Below are positions 8,473 through 17,253 of a DNA stretch of 64,000 nucleotides, piece after piece. The stretch comes from Vibrio sinus (lineage in GTDB: Bacteria > Pseudomonadota > Gammaproteobacteria > Enterobacterales > Vibrionaceae). Within the stretch, counting starts at the first letter, position 1; each line of letters opens with the position of its first letter. Below the pieces are notes generated by a model, which worked only from the letters and a program-made list of their open reading frames with translations, did not search any database and was not told the DNA's origin. The translations under genes and the position numbers were made by a program. Location: contig NZ_JAMKMR010000017.1 in the NCBI RefSeq assembly GCF_023634645.1, positions 26,752 to 90,751 on the forward strand, given 5' to 3'.

Positions 8473-9861
8473 GTGTCATCTTCGCTTTGGTTGCAATGTA
8501 TGCAACAACTTCAAGAAGAGCTACCAGCTACAGAATTCAGTATGTGGGTTCGTCCGTTACAAGCGGAGATCAATGACAACACGCTGACTTTGTTTGCTCC
8601 AAATCGTTTCGTCTTAGATTGGGTTCGTGATAAGTACATTAATAGCATTAATCGATTATTGCTCGAATATTGTGGTAACGACATTCCTAGCTTGCGTTTT
8701 GAAGTGGGCAGCAAACCCGTTGCCGCGCCAAAACCTGAGCCTGTTAGGACCAAAGCAGATTTAGCAGCGGAATCTTCAGCGCCTGCGCAGCTACAGAAAA
8801 CCTGGGATGATGAAGCGAGCGCGATAGCCAATATTAATCATCGCTCTAATGTGAATATCAAACACAAGTTTAATAACTTTGTTGAAGGTAAATCTAACCA
8901 ACTTGGTTTGGCTGCCGCAAGGCAAGTGGCTGACAATCCAGGAGCGGCGTACAACCCGCTATTTCTTTATGGTGGTACCGGGTTAGGTAAAACCCATTTG
9001 TTGCACGCAGTTGGAAATGCAATTGTGGATAACAAGCCAAATGCCAAAGTCGTCTATATGCACTCTGAGCGTTTTGTGCAGGATATGGTCAAAGCGCTGC
9101 AAAATAACGCCATTGAAGAATTTAAGCGTTATTATCGCAGTGTGGATGCGCTACTCATTGATGACATACAATTCTTTGCCAACAAAGAGCGCTCACAAGA
9201 AGAGTTTTTTCATACCTTCAATGCACTCCTTGAAGGCAATCAGCAAATTATCCTTACTTCAGACCGATATCCGAAAGAGATAAGCGGTGTTGAAGATCGA
9301 TTGAAGTCCCGCTTTGGTTGGGGACTAACAGTGGCTATCGAGCCGCCGGAGCTTGAGACTCGGGTGGCGATTTTGATGAAAAAAGCAGAAGACCACCAAA
9401 TCAACCTCGCTGATGAAGTCGCATTTTTTATCGCAAAACGTCTGCGCTCCAATGTTCGTGAATTAGAAGGCGCGCTTAACCGTGTTATCGCCAATGCCAA
9501 TTTTACCGGTCGTCCTATCACCATTGATTTTGTTCGTGAAGCGCTGCGCGACTTGCTTGCGCTACAGGAAAAGCTGGTGACAATCGACAATATTCAGAAA
9601 ACGGTCGCGGAATACTATAAAATCAAAGTGGCTGATCTGCTGTCTAAGCGTCGCTCACGATCGGTTGCTCGTCCGCGCCAGTTGGCCATGGCACTTTCAA
9701 AGGAGCTGACCAACCACAGCTTACCTGAGATAGGTGATGCATTTGGTGGGCGAGATCATACCACGGTACTTCATGCTTGCCGTAAAATTGAACAATTGCG
9801 CGAAGAGAGTCATGATATCAAGGAAGATTATTCAAATTTGATTCGCACCCTTTCTTCTTAA
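8473..9861 (+). CDS. dnaA: Chromosomal replication initiator DnaA
   Basis: DnaA binds and opens the origin. The start is GTG at 8473, giving the family N-terminus MSSSLWLQC. Domain I covers residues 1-80 and a poorly conserved linker runs to about 125. The AAA+ domain has Walker A GGTGLGKT (167-174) and Walker B ALLIDDIQFF. Domain IV carries the DNA-recognition signature GRDHTTVLHACRKI near residue 430. Length 462 aa is normal for Vibrio. It is first in dnaA-dnaN-recF-gyrB; the preceding GATC and DnaA-box cluster suggests autoregulation. Confidence 0.98.
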   Translation: MSSSLWLQCMQQLQEELPATEFSMWVRPLQAEINDNTLTLFAPNRFVLDWVRDKYINSINRLLLEYCGNDIPSLRFEVGSKPVAAPKPEPVRTKADLAAESSAPAQLQKTWDDEASAIANINHRSNVNIKHKFNNFVEGKSNQLGLAAARQVADNPGAAYNPLFLYGGTGLGKTHLLHAVGNAIVDNKPNAKVVYMHSERFVQDMVKALQNNAIEEFKRYYRSVDALLIDDIQFFANKERSQEEFFHTFNALLEGNQQIILTSDRYPKEISGVEDRLKSRFGWGLTVAIEPPELETRVAILMKKAEDHQINLADEVAFFIAKRLRSNVRELEGALNRVIANANFTGRPITIDFVREALRDLLALQEKLVTIDNIQKTVAEYYKIKVADLLSKRRSRSVARPRQLAMALSKELTNHSLPEIGDAFGGRDHTTVLHACRKIEQLREESHDIKEDYSNLIRTLSS

Positions 9862-9924
9862 AATTTGCATAACTATTATATTTGTCATTATTTAAGCGAA
9901 CTGTCGGTTTGTTAAGAGCTATAT

Positions 9925-11025
9925 ATGAAATTTACTATTGAGCGCAGCCATCTAATAAAGCCATTACAACAAGTTTCTGGTGCCCTAGGTGGAAGACCAA
10001 CGCTACCGATTCTAGGTAATATACTGCTTAAAGTAGAAGATGCGGTGTTGTCGATGACATCGACTGACCTAGAAATCGAGCTGATCAGCCGCATTGACTT
10101 AGAAGGCGCATGTGAAGCAGGCAGTATTACCGTTCCTTCGCGTAAGTTTTTAGATATATGTCGTGGACTACCAGAAAGCGCTAGTATTACTTTCTTATTA
10201 GAAGGTGATCGAGTGCTTGTGAAATCGGGCCGTAGTCGTTTTTCTCTTGCGACGCTGCCAGCCAATGATTTCCCAAATATTGAAGATTGGCAAAATGAAG
10301 CGGAAGTCTCTTTGAGTCAAGGTGAATTGCGCGCGCTTATTGAGAAAACCCAGTTTTCCATGGCAAACCAAGATGTTCGCTATTATTTGAACGGCATGTT
10401 ATTTGAGATTGACGACACCACGCTCAGAGCCGTCGCAACCGATGGACATCGAATGGCAGTAGCCCATACTCAGTTGAATGCCAGTTTTGACCATTCGCAG
10501 ATCATTGTACCTCGTAAAGGCGTACAAGAGCTGGTTAAAGTGCTCGATGAACCTGATCAACAAGTGATACTGCAAATTGGCAGTTCAAATATTCGCGCTG
10601 AAGTAAATAACTTTGTCTTTACTTCTAAGCTGGTAGACGGACGTTTCCCTGATTATCGCCGCGTATTACCGCAAAATACCAACAAAGAAATGCAGGCTGG
10701 ATGTGAAGATCTAAGACAATCTTTCGCTCGAGCTGCTATTCTTTCCAATGAAAAGTTTCGTGGGGTTCGAGTAAACCTAGAAAATAGCGAAATGCGCATT
10801 ACTGCCAGCAACCCAGAACAAGAAGAAGCTGAAGAGCATTTGGATGTTACTTTCGCTGGTGAGCCAATCGAGATTGGATTTAACGTCAGCTATGTTTTGG
10901 ATATTTTGAACACACTGCGTTGTGAGCAAGTTAAGGTTTCTATGTCGGAAGCCAATGCCAGTGCTCTGATTGAAGATGTTGAAGATGACAGCGCAATGTA
11001 CGTTGTGATGCCAATTCGCTTATAG
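9925..11025 (+). CDS. dnaN: DNA polymerase III sliding clamp (beta subunit)
   Basis: The dimeric ring that tethers polymerase to DNA. All three clamp repeats are present in 366 aa, the standard length. The start MKFTIERSHLIKPLQQVSGALGG and the end YVVMPIRL are the expected beta-clamp ends; the C-terminal MPIRL/MPMRL motif lies at the partner-binding site. It follows dnaA by 63 bp and precedes recF by 21 bp, so the three are probably co-transcribed. Confidence 0.98.
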   Translation: MKFTIERSHLIKPLQQVSGALGGRPTLPILGNILLKVEDAVLSMTSTDLEIELISRIDLEGACEAGSITVPSRKFLDICRGLPESASITFLLEGDRVLVKSGRSRFSLATLPANDFPNIEDWQNEAEVSLSQGELRALIEKTQFSMANQDVRYYLNGMLFEIDDTTLRAVATDGHRMAVAHTQLNASFDHSQIIVPRKGVQELVKVLDEPDQQVILQIGSSNIRAEVNNFVFTSKLVDGRFPDYRRVLPQNTNKEMQAGCEDLRQSFARAAILSNEKFRGVRVNLENSEMRITASNPEQEEAEEHLDVTFAGEPIEIGFNVSYVLDILNTLRCEQVKVSMSEANASALIEDVEDDSAMYVVMPIRL

Positions 11026-11046
11026 GTAGAGTGACATTACATATCA

Positions 11047-12126
11047 ATGCCTCTTTCTCGTCTCATTGTAAAACAGTTTAGAAATATTAAAGCCTGTGAT
11101 ATTGATTTATCACCAGGCTTTAACTTTCTTATTGGCCCTAATGGCAGTGGAAAAACCAGCGTCTTAGAAGCTATTTATCTACTTGGTCATGGGCGCTCTT
11201 TTCGCAGTTCATTGACTGGCAGGGTCATTCAAAATGAGTGCGAACAACTGTTCGTTCATGGCCGTTTGTTACATAGTGATCAATTTGAGCTACCTATCGG
11301 TATAAATAAGCAGCGCGATGGCAGCACAGAGGTTAAAATAGGCGGGGAATCTGGTCAGAAAATCGCGAAACTGGCGAATGTATTGCCATTGCAATTGATT
11401 CACCCTGAAGGTTTTGACTTACTAACCGCTGGTCCAAAATCACGTCGAGCTTATATAGACTGGGGTGTGTTTCACTCTGAGCCTGCGTTTTATGACAGCT
11501 GGGGGCGATACAAACGGTTAGCAAAGCAGCGGAACGCGCTACTCAAGTCGGCGAAAAGTTACCGAGAAGTGAGCTTTTGGGATCAAGAGCTGGCTATACT
11601 GGCTGAAAATATCAGTCATTGGCGAGCGCAGTATGTCAATCACTTGAAGATGGCTGCCGAACATATTTGCCGCGAGTTTCTACCGGAGTTCGATATCCAA
11701 CTGAAGTATTATCGTGGTTGGGACAAAGAGACCGACTATAAGGATGTGCTCAGTCAAAACTTCGAGCGAGATCAGTCGCTGGGTTACACGTTCAGTGGTC
11801 CGAATAAGGCTGACTTAAGAATTAAGGTGAATGGTACACCTATTGAGGATGTACTTTCACGAGGTCAATTGAAGTTAATGGTGTGTGCGCTGCGTGTTGC
11901 GCAGGGGCAACATTTAACAGAAATGACAGGTAAGCAATGCATCTATTTAATTGATGACTTTGCTTCCGAGTTAGATAGCCAACGTCGACAACGTCTTGCA
12001 GACTGTTTGAAGTCGACGGGGGCTCAAGTTTTTGTAAGTTCTATTACCCAGAATCAAATTGCTGACATGCATGACGATCAAGGTAAGGTGTTTCATGTGG
12101 AACACGGAACCATAGAACCCGTATAA
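11047..12126 (+). CDS. recF: DNA replication and repair protein RecF
   Basis: An SMC-like ATPase that loads RecA at gaps together with RecO and RecR. The 359-aa protein has P-loop IGPNGSGKT (29-37), an ABC-type signature in the region DVLSRGQLKLMV, and Walker B IYLIDDFASELD near residue 300. It starts 21 bp after dnaN and ends 14 bp before gyrB, the classic arrangement. Confidence 0.97.
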   Translation: MPLSRLIVKQFRNIKACDIDLSPGFNFLIGPNGSGKTSVLEAIYLLGHGRSFRSSLTGRVIQNECEQLFVHGRLLHSDQFELPIGINKQRDGSTEVKIGGESGQKIAKLANVLPLQLIHPEGFDLLTAGPKSRRAYIDWGVFHSEPAFYDSWGRYKRLAKQRNALLKSAKSYREVSFWDQELAILAENISHWRAQYVNHLKMAAEHICREFLPEFDIQLKYYRGWDKETDYKDVLSQNFERDQSLGYTFSGPNKADLRIKVNGTPIEDVLSRGQLKLMVCALRVAQGQHLTEMTGKQCIYLIDDFASELDSQRRQRLADCLKSTGAQVFVSSITQNQIADMHDDQGKVFHVEHGTIEPV

Positions 12127-12140
12127 ATAGAGAGTAACTC

Positions 12141-14558
12141 ATGTCTGAAAATTACGATTCATCGAGTATTAAGGTACTGAAAGGGCTAGATGCAGTCCGT
12201 AAGCGTCCAGGAATGTACATCGGTGACACTGATGATGGCACCGGCTTACACCACATGGTTTTTGAGGTGGTGGACAACTCGATTGATGAGGCACTGGCTG
12301 GCCACTGTAAAGACATTATTGTCACTATCCACGAGGATAATTCGGTATCAGTGAGTGATGATGGACGTGGTATTCCTACTGAAATGCACCCTGAAGAAAA
12401 TGTGTCTGCTGCCGAAGTTATCATGACGGTACTGCATGCGGGCGGTAAGTTTGACGATAACTCTTACAAGGTGTCGGGCGGCTTGCATGGCGTAGGGGTT
12501 TCTGTGGTCAACGCGTTATCTGAAAAAGTCGAACTGACGATTCACCGTGGTGGCTCTATCCACTCGCAAACCTATTGTCATGGTGAACCTCAATCTCCGC
12601 TTGAAGTGATTGGTAAAACGGATTCAACGGGTACTTTTATCCGTTTCTGGCCAAGTGCAGAGACTTTTACCAATATTGAATTCCACTACGACATTCTTGC
12701 CAAGCGCTTGCGTGAGCTGTCTTTCTTGAATTCAGGTGTGTCAATTAAGCTTATTGATGAGCGTGAAGAAGACAAACACGATCACTTTATGTATGAAGGT
12801 GGTATTCAAGCGTTTGTTGAGCACTTGAACATGAATAAAACGCCAATCCATGCCAAAGTGTTCCACTTTGACTACGAGCGTGAAGATGGCATTGCGGTTG
12901 AAGTCGCCATGCAGTGGAATGACGGCTTCCAAGAAAATATCTATTGTTTTACCAACAATATTCCTCAGCGCGATGGCGGCACCCACTTAGCTGGTTTTAG
13001 AGCCGCGCTAACCCGAACCATCAATAGCTTTATGGATAAAGAGGGCTTCTCAAAGAAAGAAAAGACCTCGACGTCTGGCGACGATGCTCGTGAAGGCTTG
13101 ACAGCGGTGGTTTCTGTTAAAGTGCCGGATCCAAAATTCTCCAGCCAAACCAAAGATAAACTGGTGTCTTCTGAGGTGAAATCGGCCGTTGAGTCTGTGA
13201 TGGGTGAAAAACTTTCAGAGTTCTTGGTGGAAAACCCGAATGAAGCCAAAACCGTATGCAGCAAAATCATTGATGCAGCAAGAGCTCGTGAGGCGGCGCG
13301 TAAAGCCAGAGAAATGACCCGTCGTAAAGGCGCTTTAGATCTGGCAGGCTTGCCAGGTAAGCTGGCTGATTGCCAAGAAAAAGATCCTGCGCTTTCCGAA
13401 CTGTATATAGTGGAGGGTGACTCAGCTGGGGGATCGGCCAAACAAGGACGCAATCGTAAGAACCAAGCGATACTACCGCTGAAAGGCAAAATCCTGAACG
13501 TTGAGAAAGCACGTTTTGACAAGATGCTGTCTTCTCAAGAGGTGGCGACGCTGATTACGGCCTTAGGTTGCGGCATCGGTCGCGATGAATACAACCCTGA
13601 CAAGCTGCGCTATCACAACATCATCATCATGACGGATGCGGATGTGGATGGCTCACACATACGTACATTATTGTTGACCTTCTTTTATCGTCAAATGCCT
13701 GAGCTTATCGAGCGTGGTTATATCTATATTGCTCAGCCGCCGTTATACAAGGTGAAAAAAGGTAAGCAAGAGCAATACATTAAAGATGAAGATGCCATGA
13801 ACCAATATCAGGTGTCTCTGGCATTGGATAACGCGTCGCTGCATGTCAATACGCAAGCACCAGCGATGTCTGGTGAGGCACTAGAGAAGTTGGTTCAGCA
13901 ATATAATGCGGGCATGAAGCTAGTGGGCCGCATGAGCCGTCGTTATCCAAGTGCGCTAGTTGAAGAGTTGATTTATGTGCCTAGATTGACGGCTGAACAA
14001 TGTCAGAACTTGGCTACAGTAGAAACTTGGGGTAATCAACTAGTTTCTCAGCTCAACGCTAAGGAAGTCGGTGCAAGCCAGTATAGTTTAGAAGTTGAAC
14101 AGCATGCTGAACTTGGATTAAATCTCCCTAAAGTCATGGTTCGAACACATGGTGTGAGTCATGAGTACGTATTGAGTACGGATCTGCTTGGCTCTAAAGA
14201 GTACAATAAACTCGCGACGCTTTCTGAGGCGCTTAATGGCCTTATTGAAGAGGGGGCGTATGTGAAGCGTGGAGAAAGAACCAATTCTGTATCCAGTTTT
14301 GCTGAAGCGTTGAATTGGTTACTCAAAGAGTCGAAACGTGGCTTGAGCTTACAGCGCTACAAAGGACTGGGTGAGATGAACCCTGATCAACTGTGGGAAA
14401 CCACAATGGACCCAGAAACACGCCGCATGATGCAAGTAACCATTGAAGATGCGGTTGGTGCCGATCAGCTGTTTACCACTTTGATGGGAGATCATGTTGA
14501 GCCTCGTCGTAACTTCATTGAAGAAAATGCGCTGAAAGTAGCGAACCTCGACGTATAG
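12141..14558 (+). CDS. gyrB: DNA gyrase subunit B
   Basis: The ATPase subunit of gyrase (805 aa). The GHKL fold is seen in EVVDNSIDEALAGHC, DDGRGIPTEMHPEE and GGLHGVGVSVVNAL. The TOPRIM domain has EGDSAGGSAKQGRNRK near residue 424 and DADVDGSHIRTLLL near 500. The long form with the extra domain before the QRYKGLGEMNPDQLWETTM tail is that of gammaproteobacteria. A GAGAG-type ribosome site precedes the ATG and a strong terminator follows. Confidence 0.98.
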   Translation: MSENYDSSSIKVLKGLDAVRKRPGMYIGDTDDGTGLHHMVFEVVDNSIDEALAGHCKDIIVTIHEDNSVSVSDDGRGIPTEMHPEENVSAAEVIMTVLHAGGKFDDNSYKVSGGLHGVGVSVVNALSEKVELTIHRGGSIHSQTYCHGEPQSPLEVIGKTDSTGTFIRFWPSAETFTNIEFHYDILAKRLRELSFLNSGVSIKLIDEREEDKHDHFMYEGGIQAFVEHLNMNKTPIHAKVFHFDYEREDGIAVEVAMQWNDGFQENIYCFTNNIPQRDGGTHLAGFRAALTRTINSFMDKEGFSKKEKTSTSGDDAREGLTAVVSVKVPDPKFSSQTKDKLVSSEVKSAVESVMGEKLSEFLVENPNEAKTVCSKIIDAARAREAARKAREMTRRKGALDLAGLPGKLADCQEKDPALSELYIVEGDSAGGSAKQGRNRKNQAILPLKGKILNVEKARFDKMLSSQEVATLITALGCGIGRDEYNPDKLRYHNIIIMTDADVDGSHIRTLLLTFFYRQMPELIERGYIYIAQPPLYKVKKGKQEQYIKDEDAMNQYQVSLALDNASLHVNTQAPAMSGEALEKLVQQYNAGMKLVGRMSRRYPSALVEELIYVPRLTAEQCQNLATVETWGNQLVSQLNAKEVGASQYSLEVEQHAELGLNLPKVMVRTHGVSHEYVLSTDLLGSKEYNKLATLSEALNGLIEEGAYVKRGERTNSVSSFAEALNWLLKESKRGLSLQRYKGLGEMNPDQLWETTMDPETRRMMQVTIEDAVGADQLFTTLMGDHVEPRRNFIEENALKVANLDV

Positions 14559-14586
14559 AAAGCGGCTGAGTCAGTCATCATTGTGC

Positions 14587-14615
14587 AAGGCGAACCTAGG
14601 GTTCGCCTTTTTTAT
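14587..14615 (+). terminator. Terminator after gyrB
   Basis: AAGGCGAAC-CTAG-GGTTCGCCTT followed by TTTT, a near-perfect stem 28 bp after the gyrB stop. It closes the dnaA-dnaN-recF-gyrB unit. Confidence 0.9.
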
Positions 14616-14747
14616 TGATAATAAATTCAATAGTATAGTGATTTTGGCCTATTTTTATGCGATTACACCTAACTTTAACAGAAAACTGCGACATAAGTGT
14701 TTGGGTGCATTACACTCGGGCGGTGAATTGATTTCGAGGTTAATCTC

Positions 14748-15380
14748 TTGTCCGTCTATCGTTTGAAACCTGCTTTTCAGAACTTACTGCGCCCGGGCGT
14801 ACGATACTTATATCACTGTGGCGTCACCGCAAATCAAGTCACCTTAGTAGCCATGCTTGTGTCACTACTGGTTGCTGGCGTACTTTGTATACCAACACTA
14901 TCGACAAAATGGTTTCTTTTACTGCCGATTTGGATGTTGTTACGCATGGCACTCAATGCCATCGACGGCATGCTAGCGCGTGAGTTCAAGCAAAAATCAG
15001 CGCTAGGTGCTTATCTTAATGAGCTGTCTGATGTGATAGCTGACGCCGCATTATTATTGCCTTTCGTATTTCTCCCTCAAGTCTCTCCAGTTTTGCTTAT
15101 TGTCGTGATTTTTGTCGCAATGCTCAGTGAATTTAGTGGTGTGCTTGGCGTGATGGTTGGCGCCTCGAGGCGCTATGACGGCCCCATGGGTAAGAGTGAT
15201 CGTGCCTTATTACTGGGTGTTATGGCGGTATTGTGGGCCTATGGTTGGATAACCCCGTTGTGGCTCAACGTGTGTTTTGCACTGATGTTGCTACTTTTGT
15301 GTGTCACGAGCGTCAATCGAATTGGTCAAGGTGTATCAGAATCGGCGAATAAAGGGAAAGAAGAAAATGAACAACGCTAA
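14748..15380 (+). CDS. ynbA: CDP-alcohol phosphatidyltransferase family membrane protein (YnbA-like)
   Basis: A 210-aa inner-membrane protein with about six hydrophobic segments. It carries a modified CDP-alcohol phosphotransferase signature at residues 70-95: N-x2-DG-x2-AR-x8-G-x3-N-x3-D. In the canonical motif the first and third metal ligands are Asp; here they are Asn70 and Asn91. From memory the E. coli YnbA subfamily shows the same change. The enzyme would move a phosphatidyl group from CDP-diacylglycerol to an unknown alcohol. The start is TTG at 14748, with GAGG seven bases upstream. It heads a plus-strand set with the next three genes and overlaps the following gene by 14 bp. Confidence 0.8.
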   Translation: MSVYRLKPAFQNLLRPGVRYLYHCGVTANQVTLVAMLVSLLVAGVLCIPTLSTKWFLLLPIWMLLRMALNAIDGMLAREFKQKSALGAYLNELSDVIADAALLLPFVFLPQVSPVLLIVVIFVAMLSEFSGVLGVMVGASRRYDGPMGKSDRALLLGVMAVLWAYGWITPLWLNVCFALMLLLLCVTSVNRIGQGVSESANKGKEENEQR

Positions 15381-17235
15381 CTTACAACAACATGATTTGG
15401 ATTCCACATCAACGTCGACTCTTGAGTCTATCTCTGACGACCGCGACGACATCAGTGAGGCAAGACTGCTGTCGTTTACCACTCATGATGATGTCACGCT
15501 GCGCTATCGTTATTGGCCTGCCAAACAACCAAGTAATAAACAGCGCAAAGCGGTGGTGATGTTTCATCGCGGGCATGAGCATAGTGGCAGAATGGCCCAT
15601 CTAGTCGATGAACTTGAGCTTGATGAATGCGACTTTTTCGCATGGGATGCTAGGGGACATGGTGAATCACCAGGTCAACGAGGGGACAGTCCCAGCTTTG
15701 CAACCAGCGTGCGCGATATTCAAACCTTTTTCCAGCATTTGCAGCGTCAGCACCATCTTGAAATAGAACAAACTGTCGTGCTAGCACAAAGTGTCGGTGC
15801 GGTATTGGTATCGACTTGGGTGCATGATTACGCGCCAAAAATTCGAGCTTTGGTGCTCGCATCACCGGCTTTTAGTATTAAATTGTATGTCCCATTTGCG
15901 ATTCCAGGCTTGCGGCTGTTGAAGCGGCTGCGTGGCAATTTCTTTGTCAATAGCTATGTCAAAGCTAAATACCTGACCCATGACGAAGAACGAATTCAGT
16001 CATTTGACAACGACCCCTTAATTGCAAGGCCTATCTCCGTTCGAATGCTGTTGGGGCTGCATGATACGGCGAAGCGAGTTGTCGCTGATGCCGCCGCGAT
16101 TACGGTGCCGACTCAACTACTGATATCGGGATCAGATTGGGTGGTGCGACGTAAGCCCCAGCAACAATTTTTTCAGCGCCTAGGGAGCAGTTGCAAAGAG
16201 CAGCATATTTTACCAGGCTACTATCACGATACGTTAGGAGAGCTTAGCCGCTCAGATGCCTTGTCTCGTATCAAGAGGTTCATCCGTCAGCGTTTTGAGC
16301 AGCCAAACCAAGAGACCAACTTGCTCGATGCCGATAAAAATGGCGCTTTTTGTGCGGAAGCTGAGTCGTTAGCTACGCCCTTACCTCGCGGCTCTGCTTA
16401 TGATAGGTTCTGGTCGCTCTATCGCTCAGGTTTGTCGTTTGCCAGCCGTTACTCCACAGGCATCAAGTTGGGCTTTGAGACGGGGTTTGATTCTGGCAGC
16501 ACCTTGGATTACGTATATCGTAATCAAGCGGCGGGGAGCAATAAGTTTGGTCAACTTATTGATAAGGTCTATCTCAACTCTGCAGGTTGGCAAGGCATCC
16601 GCCAGCGCAAAATACACATAGAAGAGATGCTTTCTAACGCGATGAGTTGCTTAGCAAGCCAACAAAAAGACGTTCACTTAGTGGATGTGGCTGCGGGTCA
16701 CGGAAGATATGTTATCGAAGCGATTGAAAAATCCTCAGTCAAACCCCAATCGGTATTACTCAGAGACTTTAGTGATATCAATGTTAGAGATGGTAAGGCG
16801 CTCATTGAGCAAAAGGGGCTGTCTGACATTATTCAGTTTGCACAAGGTGATGCCTTCGATAAAGCTGATTTAGCGAGATTAGATCCTAAGCCCAATTTAG
16901 CGGTGGTCTCTGGTCTTTACGAGCTCTTTAGCGATAATGCCAGCGTGTTCGACTCGCTCAGAGGGCTGGCAAAAGGAATGCAAGATAGCGGCTATCTTAT
17001 CTACACCTGTCAGCCGTGGCATCCTCAGTTAGAGATGATCGCCCGTTCGCTTACGAGTCATAGAGGTGGGCAGGCTTGGGTGATGAGACGGCGTAGTCAG
17101 GCCGAAATGGACCAGCTAGTCAAACAGGCTGGATTTAGCAAAATCGAGCAACGGATAGATGAGATGGGCATATTTACCGTTTCTATCGCGCAGAAAATGA
17201 GTCAGGGAAACCATGATACCAGCAAGGGATCTTAA
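15367..17235 (+). CDS. ynbC: Fused alpha/beta hydrolase and SAM-dependent methyltransferase (YnbC-like)
   Basis: A 622-aa two-domain cytosolic protein. Residues about 40-310 are an alpha/beta hydrolase of the lysophospholipase type: FHRGHEHSG, WDARGHGESPG, and a nucleophile elbow A-Q-S-V-G with the Ser near 142, then a GYYHDT histidine. Residues about 340-622 are a class I methyltransferase with motif I VDVAAGHGRY near 439. ATG 15367 (preceded by AAAGAAG) is preferred to an upstream GTG at 15301 that lies deep inside ynbA. The gene order and domain fusion match E. coli ynbC. A lipid-related hydrolysis and methylation role is inferred from context. Confidence 0.8.
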   Translation: MNNANLQQHDLDSTSTSTLESISDDRDDISEARLLSFTTHDDVTLRYRYWPAKQPSNKQRKAVVMFHRGHEHSGRMAHLVDELELDECDFFAWDARGHGESPGQRGDSPSFATSVRDIQTFFQHLQRQHHLEIEQTVVLAQSVGAVLVSTWVHDYAPKIRALVLASPAFSIKLYVPFAIPGLRLLKRLRGNFFVNSYVKAKYLTHDEERIQSFDNDPLIARPISVRMLLGLHDTAKRVVADAAAITVPTQLLISGSDWVVRRKPQQQFFQRLGSSCKEQHILPGYYHDTLGELSRSDALSRIKRFIRQRFEQPNQETNLLDADKNGAFCAEAESLATPLPRGSAYDRFWSLYRSGLSFASRYSTGIKLGFETGFDSGSTLDYVYRNQAAGSNKFGQLIDKVYLNSAGWQGIRQRKIHIEEMLSNAMSCLASQQKDVHLVDVAAGHGRYVIEAIEKSSVKPQSVLLRDFSDINVRDGKALIEQKGLSDIIQFAQGDAFDKADLARLDPKPNLAVVSGLYELFSDNASVFDSLRGLAKGMQDSGYLIYTCQPWHPQLEMIARSLTSHRGGQAWVMRRRSQAEMDQLVKQAGFSKIEQRIDEMGIFTVSIAQKMSQGNHDTSKGS

Positions 17236-17253
17236 GCGATTAGCGATACCACT

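Noticed and set aside
12965..13522. 185-aa minus-strand ORF inside gyrB
   Set aside because: An antisense shadow of gyrB codons; no independent support.
15301..15366. YnbC-like start at GTG 15301
   Set aside because: It would overlap ynbA by 80 bp; ATG 15367 has a purine-rich ribosome site and a normal short overlap.
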